Shown in pieces: positions 39,924-44,640 of a stretch of DNA of 44,640 nt. Each line of letters begins with the position of its first letter. Within the stretch, counting starts at the first letter, position 1. The notes beneath the pieces were generated by a model that saw nothing but the letters and a program-made list of their open reading frames with translations, was not told the DNA's origin and searched no databases. This DNA comes from CAWDPQ01 sp049642465 (GTDB lineage: Bacteria; Acidobacteriota; Vicinamibacteria; Vicinamibacterales; 2-12-FULL-66-21). The DNA lies in contig JBAROV010000102.1 of assembly GCA_049642465.1 (NCBI GenBank), positions 1-44,640 of the forward strand, given 5' to 3'. A program made the translations under genes and the position numbers.

Positions 39924-42791
39924 GTGTTACGAGGCCTCGGGGGTTCGGCGCTCCTGGCAGTCGTGTTCGGCGCAGGCCTGTGCGGCAGCCACGCGCTGGC
40001 GCAAACGAGCACTGACGCCGGCGCGGTTGGCAGTGTGCCGCTGCCCGGGGGATTGCGTCCGTTGCTTGCGGCGATCGACGATCCGGTGCCTGCCGATCGC
40101 AGTCAGTTCCTCCTGGAATTCATTCGGCGTGCGCACAACACACCACCGACAATCAAGAACACGCCGCGCGACGCATTGCTGCGCGCGGCGCTGACGCATC
40201 TCGAACGTGCGGGTGCCGCCGCGCTGACGACCAATCCCGAGACCCTGCCGCTGCCGCTCTCAGCGAAACTGTGGACCGAGGTTGTTTTCAAAGGACGCAG
40301 CTCCCCGCAAACGCTCGTGGCCGACATCATCGGGTCGCGCGACGCCTCGCTTTTGTACTCCGGGCTCTTGGCGCTCGATACCAGCACTCGTGCGTGGCTG
40401 ACCACGGAGCGCGACCTGCTTGGCGATCTCGCGACCCGACATGCCGCCGCGTTCGTGATCGCGGCGCCGGCGCTGCGCATTGCGGGTTCCGGCGTGCGGG
40501 TTCCTGGTGGTGAGGCCGCTCTCGGCGTGTGGGAGGAGATCGTCGGGCGCTCCGCGAGAGAACCGTCGGCGTTCGTGCGCGCCGTCTTGTCGCGCGAGGA
40601 TGGGCACCTCGCGTATTTCTACGCGTCCATGGCGCAACTGAGCGAGCCGCAGCTGCGTGTTGCGTTCAACCTCGAATCGGCGAATCCCGGCGACCGCATC
40701 GCTGCTGCCCGACGGCTGTTTGCGGTGTACGAGCGGATTACCGAGAGCTGGACGATCGCCGAGCGAGCGTTCTGGCGTCCAACCGTCGACCCGGGCCTGC
40801 TCTTGTCGGACGTGAATGTCGATGCGACAGGACGTCCGCTTTTGTTCGGAACACAGCGGTTCTGGACTGCGGTGTTCGAGGAGGCAGATTCGGGCGGCGC
40901 GCGATCGACCGCGGCCAAACCTGCAGCTCTCGTCACCGGCGAGCCGCTGGACTATTCACGGCTGTGCGAGCAGATGTTCACCGCCGATCGCATTGGCGAC
41001 CGTCGGCGCGGATATGCCGTGCTGTTTGCGTCGCGCGTGCTCCCGCCTCTGACGGCCACCAATGCGGCGGATGCTCTCGAAGCCGCTCGCGCGGTCATCA
41101 ATTACCCCGCGCTCGTGGCTGCGCTCGAACGCGCTGGCTTGACCAGTGTGCACGCGTTTGCCAACGCCGCGCGACGAGCGGCCCTATTGTCGGCCATTGG
41201 CGATCGGGATCGTGCCGAGCGCGTGATGGCGCAGTATCAGGGGGCGCTGGCCCTCGTGGTGCGCGCTGGCTGGCGTGGTGGTCTTCACCCCGACGATCTT
41301 GCCGCGCAGGTGTCATCTCTTTCCGCAATCGAGGTCGACGACCGCGGCGATTACGAAGGACGTCTTGCCGAATGGTTTGTCTCGTGGGTCGCGTCCTATT
41401 TGGGCGATTCACCGGTCGACGTCTACGCGGAAGGCGCCGGTCCGCTGGAGACCGACGCGATCGCGATCGCAGCGGGTCCACCCGACTCGGGACGGGTTGT
41501 TGACTGGGAAGGCACGCGCTATCGTGTGAATTTTGCGAGAGCCGAGGCGACGCGGCTCGCCAACCTCCTGGGTGAAGACTCGCGACCGTTCCTGTCGACC
41601 GCGCGCACGTTGATCGCGCTGGCGCGCTTCTTGAGCGCCAGTACGATCCCCCGCGAGCGCCTGCGGGAGGAAGCCGAGAACCTCGAGAAGATCGTCGCGG
41701 CCGTTGGCTGCAACAAGGGGGAGATGTGGCGCGGCAGCGATGTCGCCCGCCGGTGCGCTGAGATCGTCACCGCGCTGCAACGAGCGGCGCGCGATGGCGA
41801 TGCCCGCGCTGCGTCGCGCCTGGCCGCCGGGTTGCGGAACCTCGCAGACGACATGCTCGCTCGCGGGTTGATGGAGCTCACCTACGCGGTTGCACTCGGG
41901 CAGCGCGAACGCGCGCTGATTACGGCAGACGACGGGGCGCGGCGTCATGATTTCGGGATGGGCGCGGTCGGGCTGCGCCGGCACGTCGAATGGTCTTTCC
42001 CGATCCCCTCAACCGACCCGCGTCGCGGCTGGCACATGATGGGTTCGGTGCTCGGCCTCGAGGTACGGCTGGCGGATTTCCGCTTGACCCGCGTGTCGTC
42101 CAGACTGCCGACTCGACGCCCGACGCTCGATGACGACCGTCGCCGCCTGCTGATCGAAGTCGCGGCGCTGATCCAACCGCGCTCGCTCGCCGATGACGCG
42201 CGCGATGCCATAGTGGCCGCGCTTCGGAAAGGTCGTGCGAGAGTGGCGGCGCTGACCAATCGCGAATCGGCACAAGCGTTGGCCGACGAGATCGGCCTGA
42301 GTCCGGCGAGCGGCAGCCTGTTGTCCTGGGTCGTGGCCAACGATCGCGAACGGCTGGCCGCCGCGCTGTCGCCGACGGAAGTGCTCTGGGCTGGCCTCGA
42401 GCGTGCGCCGATGCCGCCGACGTTTCACGCGTGGGGCGGTCCCGCGGAACCGCGGCTCGGTTGCCTGTGCCTGCAAATGATCGATCGCCGGCCCTGGGAG
42501 ACCTACGCGGGCCGTTGGCACTCGGGGATTTCAGCGAGCGGGTTCTCGGATCTCAACCTTCGCGTCACGGAACTGCTTGCCGAGATTGCCATGCCGGCCG
42601 CGCTGACCGCGCCCGTGCTTTCGTCGGCGACGCTCGAACTGGTTGAAGGCGCAACGATGCGCGATCACGACGATTATCGAGGGCTGACCGAGTACGTCGG
42701 TTCGCTGCGTCGCGCAAGGGTCGAGCAGTACCTGGCGCTGCTCACGACTGACGGTCCATTGGTGCCACTCGAGACGGAGGAATCGCGATGA
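39924..42791 (+). CDS. Large exported protein of unknown function in a VWFA operon
   Basis: 955 residues from a GTG with GAGGTGG upstream. A Sec signal ends at about residue 27 (SHALAQ). The rest is mainly alpha-helical with many Ala- and Arg-rich segments. A central part (about 480-560) includes DYEGRLAEWFVSWVASYLGDSPVDVYAEGAG. A later part has HDFGMGAVGLRRHVEWSFPIPSTDPRRGWHMMGSVLGLEVRLADF, an unusual His/Trp/Gly-rich patch here quoted in shortened reading order, and GCLCLQMIDRRPWETYAGRW near the end. I recognise no domain. The stop overlaps the next start (ATGA), so it is co-translated with a VWFA protein and probably works with it. Confidence 0.8.
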   Translation: MLRGLGGSALLAVVFGAGLCGSHALAQTSTDAGAVGSVPLPGGLRPLLAAIDDPVPADRSQFLLEFIRRAHNTPPTIKNTPRDALLRAALTHLERAGAAALTTNPETLPLPLSAKLWTEVVFKGRSSPQTLVADIIGSRDASLLYSGLLALDTSTRAWLTTERDLLGDLATRHAAAFVIAAPALRIAGSGVRVPGGEAALGVWEEIVGRSAREPSAFVRAVLSREDGHLAYFYASMAQLSEPQLRVAFNLESANPGDRIAAARRLFAVYERITESWTIAERAFWRPTVDPGLLLSDVNVDATGRPLLFGTQRFWTAVFEEADSGGARSTAAKPAALVTGEPLDYSRLCEQMFTADRIGDRRRGYAVLFASRVLPPLTATNAADALEAARAVINYPALVAALERAGLTSVHAFANAARRAALLSAIGDRDRAERVMAQYQGALALVVRAGWRGGLHPDDLAAQVSSLSAIEVDDRGDYEGRLAEWFVSWVASYLGDSPVDVYAEGAGPLETDAIAIAAGPPDSGRVVDWEGTRYRVNFARAEATRLANLLGEDSRPFLSTARTLIALARFLSASTIPRERLREEAENLEKIVAAVGCNKGEMWRGSDVARRCAEIVTALQRAARDGDARAASRLAAGLRNLADDMLARGLMELTYAVALGQRERALITADDGARRHDFGMGAVGLRRHVEWSFPIPSTDPRRGWHMMGSVLGLEVRLADFRLTRVSSRLPTRRPTLDDDRRRLLIEVAALIQPRSLADDARDAIVAALRKGRARVAALTNRESAQALADEIGLSPASGSLLSWVVANDRERLAAALSPTEVLWAGLERAPMPPTFHAWGGPAEPRLGCLCLQMIDRRPWETYAGRWHSGISASGFSDLNLRVTELLAEIAMPAALTAPVLSSATLELVEGATMRDHDDYRGLTEYVGSLRRARVEQYLALLTTDGPLVPLETEESR

Positions 42792-43978
42792 CGAGGGCAA
42801 GCGTCCACGGGTGCGCGATGGCGGCTGGCTTCAGCATCGTTCTCGGCGCAGCCCAGGCCCCGTCGCTTCGCATCACATCACCCACACCCGACACGATCGT
42901 CAGTGGTCCGAGCAGAATCGAGGCCATCGTGTCGCCGAACGGTCCGCCCGCCGTCGAGTCGCTCGCGTTTTTCGTGAACGGCCGTCTTCTCTGCACGGTC
43001 GAACGTCCGCCGTACACCTGTTCATGGGACCCTGGCGCGGTCGTCCGTGGCCATCACGTGCGGGTTGTCGCGACGTTGCCCGACGGACGCACCATCGCCG
43101 CCAACGTTCGGACGAAGGACATCGGGCATGCCGAGCGCTCGCGCGTTGATGCGGTGCTGGTGCCGGTGATTGTCACCGACGGTGGCCAGTTCGTCCGCGG
43201 ATTGAAGAAGCAGGACTTCGAGGTCTTCGAAGACGAGGTCCCTCAGGCGCTGGCGAGCGTCGTGAGCGAGGATGCGCCGCTCGACCTGGTGCTCGCGATT
43301 GATATCAGCGGCAGCATGGAGAGCGCGCTCGTGGACGTCAAAGCCGCAGTCAAGCAGTTGCTGCGCAAGCTTCGGCCCGGGGACGCGGCCACGCTCATCG
43401 GGTTCAATGACACGCCGTTCATCGTCGCGGAACGCGAGAAGGATCAACCGACGCGAGAAGCTGCAGTCGACCTGCTCGCCTCCTGGGGAGGCACGGCGCT
43501 CTACGACGCGACTATTCGTGCCCTGGATCTCGTCGGCCGCGACTGGGGACGGAAAGGCGTGGTCCTCTTTTCGGACGGCGACGATCGCAACAGCCTGACG
43601 CGCCGTGAGACTGCCATGGCCAAAGTGCAGGGCAGCGACGCGATGCTCTACACGATCGGATTTGGCATGGGATCGACGCTCCCGGCGCTGCGCAACAGCC
43701 TCGAAGAGTACGCGCGGTCCACTGGCGGACGGCCATTCTTCCCCAGGAGATCGGAAGAACTGGATCGGGTGTTCGACGAGATCGTTGGCGAATTGGCGAA
43801 TCAGTACGTGTTGTCTTACACGTCCACGAACGCAAAACAGGACAGTCGCTACCGCAATATCAAGGTGCGTGTTCGGAAAGGCAAGTACGACATTCGGGCG
43901 CGGCGAGGCTATCGCCCGCAGGTCACGCATCGAGCGGCAACGGATGGACCTGAGCTCTGGCGCGGATTCCAGCATTGA
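42788..43978 (+). CDS. VWFA-related acidobacterial protein (2) with Ig-like N-terminus
   Basis: The 396-residue protein has a signal at 1-23. An Ig-like domain follows (about 26-110: ITSPTPDTIVSGPSRIEAIV, VRVVATLPDGRTIAA), then the acidobacterial linker (VPVIVTDGGQFVRGLKKQDFEVFEDE). The VWA domain has an intact MIDAS, DISGS at 172-176, with GGTALYDATIRALDLV and VVLFSDGDDRN. The C-terminus (LANQYVLSYTSTN ... VRVRKGKYDIRARRGY) is family-typical. Its start overlaps the stop of the 955-residue gene, and another VWFA gene begins 9 bases after its own stop. Confidence 0.92.
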   Translation: MTRASVHGCAMAAGFSIVLGAAQAPSLRITSPTPDTIVSGPSRIEAIVSPNGPPAVESLAFFVNGRLLCTVERPPYTCSWDPGAVVRGHHVRVVATLPDGRTIAANVRTKDIGHAERSRVDAVLVPVIVTDGGQFVRGLKKQDFEVFEDEVPQALASVVSEDAPLDLVLAIDISGSMESALVDVKAAVKQLLRKLRPGDAATLIGFNDTPFIVAEREKDQPTREAAVDLLASWGGTALYDATIRALDLVGRDWGRKGVVLFSDGDDRNSLTRRETAMAKVQGSDAMLYTIGFGMGSTLPALRNSLEEYARSTGGRPFFPRRSEELDRVFDEIVGELANQYVLSYTSTNAKQDSRYRNIKVRVRKGKYDIRARRGYRPQVTHRAATDGPELWRGFQH

Positions 43979-43986
43979 GGTGAGTC

Positions 43987-44640
43987 GTGCAGCTACGCAT
44001 TACAGCAGCGCTTCTTGTGTGCGGCGGACTCGTGCTGTCGGCTCGACAGACCGGCCCAGCGCAAGTGCCCACGTTCCGAAGTGGCGTCGAACTCGTCACC
44101 GTGGATGTGAACGTGGTCGATCGGCAAGGTCAACCAGTCCCCGGGCTGGCGCCAGCTGACTTTACCGTCACCGTCGGCGGTCAGCCGCGTCGAGTGGTCT
44201 CCGCGGAGTACGTCGATGTGACCAAGGCGCCAAAGACAGGTCTGGCGAAAGGAGACGAGGCGCCAATTAGTACGAACGAGGGCGCGGCGGTCGGCCGTCA
44301 GTTTGTCTTCATCATCGATCAGGGGACGCTCGAGACCGGCAATGTGCGCCACGTCGCGACCGCAGCGGATCGGTTCTTCTCACGTCTCACCTTTGCGGAT
44401 CGCTCCGCGCTGATGCTGATGCCCGTTGGACCGAACGTCAATTTCACGTGGGCACACGATCGCGTCCGCGACGCGATGCAGCGCGTCAGCGGCATGAGTC
44501 TGCCGATGTCGTCCTGGGAGTACGGAAGTCTGACGGAGGCCCGTGACATCGCCAATCACAACATGATGGCCCTGAGGAGTATTGCCGACCGCGAGTGCCG
44601 CGGCTCCGCCTTCGGCGGTGGCGGCGGTGGCGGCGGTGGC
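43987..44640 (+). CDS. VWFA-related acidobacterial protein (3), cut by the window edge
   Basis: The first 218 codons are present. GTG start with GAGGTGA just upstream. A signal (LLVCGGLVLSARQ) is followed by FRSGVELVTVDVNVVDRQGQPVPGLAPADFTV, the shared acidobacterial segment. A VWA-like strand follows with FIIDQGTLETGN. The MIDAS position reads DQGT (D111), not DxSxS, so metal binding may be weak or lost. The visible part ends in a Gly-only run coded by GGC/GGT triplets. It is probably the third gene of the operon from 39924. Confidence 0.85.
   Translation, partial: MQLRITAALLVCGGLVLSARQTGPAQVPTFRSGVELVTVDVNVVDRQGQPVPGLAPADFTVTVGGQPRRVVSAEYVDVTKAPKTGLAKGDEAPISTNEGAAVGRQFVFIIDQGTLETGNVRHVATAADRFFSRLTFADRSALMLMPVGPNVNFTWAHDRVRDAMQRVSGMSLPMSSWEYGSLTEARDIANHNMMALRSIADRECRGSAFGGGGGGGGG

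Noticed and set aside
44600..44640. The glycine-coding GGC/GGT run as a tandem repeat element
   Set aside because: It is in frame within a VWFA gene cut by the window edge, so it is most simply a Gly-rich linker.

Overview
The window is about 44.6 kb of high-GC DNA in the style of a soil Acidobacteriota genome, most likely class Vicinamibacteria (subdivision 6). This placement is inferred from gene content. It carries two very large TonB-dependent receptors with an N-terminal carboxypeptidase-regulatory-like domain, an ADOP-type orphan ABC permease (acidobacterial duplicated orphan permease), three proteins with the acidobacterial VWFA-related domain, and a DUF1549/DUF1553 + DUF1501 gene pair. 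Many products are exported, with Sec or Tat signals. I see no rRNA, tRNA, CRISPR array, prophage or insertion sequence.

Layout. 57-2657 (-) is a secreted phospholipase-D-like protein with two duplicated C-terminal modules. 2844-4690 is a divergent pair, a RodZ-like protein (-) and a 5'-3' exonuclease (+). 4777-10859 (+) holds a HupE/UreJ-type membrane protein, a metallo-beta-lactamase-fold enzyme and the first TonB-dependent receptor. 10939-11669 (-) is a PIN/ribbon-helix-helix toxin-antitoxin pair. 11737-15256 (+) holds a CehA/McbA-like metallohydrolase and a CHRD lipoprotein. 15322-20508 (+) is an export operon: DUF1549/DUF1553 cytochrome-type protein, DUF1501 protein, NHL-repeat protein. 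20665-30795 (-) holds the ADOP permease, a SYLF protein, a Gfo/Idh/MocA oxidoreductase, a small secreted protein, the second TonB-dependent receptor, an SGNH hydrolase and a small membrane protein. 31028-32239 (+) is a MetE-like enzyme whose stop overlaps that of a 59-residue zinc-ribbon gene (-). 32437-35983 (-) holds an NTF2-like secreted protein, an M19 dipeptidase and a GntP permease. 36180-39802 (+) holds a sugar dehydrogenase, a VWFA protein and an SMP-30-like protein. 39924 to the window edge (+) is a coupled operon of an unrecognised 955-residue exported protein and two VWFA proteins.

The theme is a heterotrophic scavenger: outer-membrane receptors, secreted hydrolases and dehydrogenases, and a permease-dipeptidase pair. 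Little ties the blocks into one pathway.

The most unusual feature is intergenic. Many of the gaps contain short words of 6-10 bases repeated in loose tandem and then repeated as the reverse complement, so the array can fold back on itself. The word differs between gaps (GGTTCA, AACTTCC, AGGGAAA, GGCTTCCA, CACGAAG, GGACTGTCC) but the design recurs, between divergent, convergent and co-directional genes. A second set of structured mosaic modules brackets the metallo-beta-lactamase gene. Other points of note are a second in-frame outer-membrane terminal strand after the stop of the second TonB receptor, and a hairpin that buries the ribosome-binding site of the DUF1549 gene.
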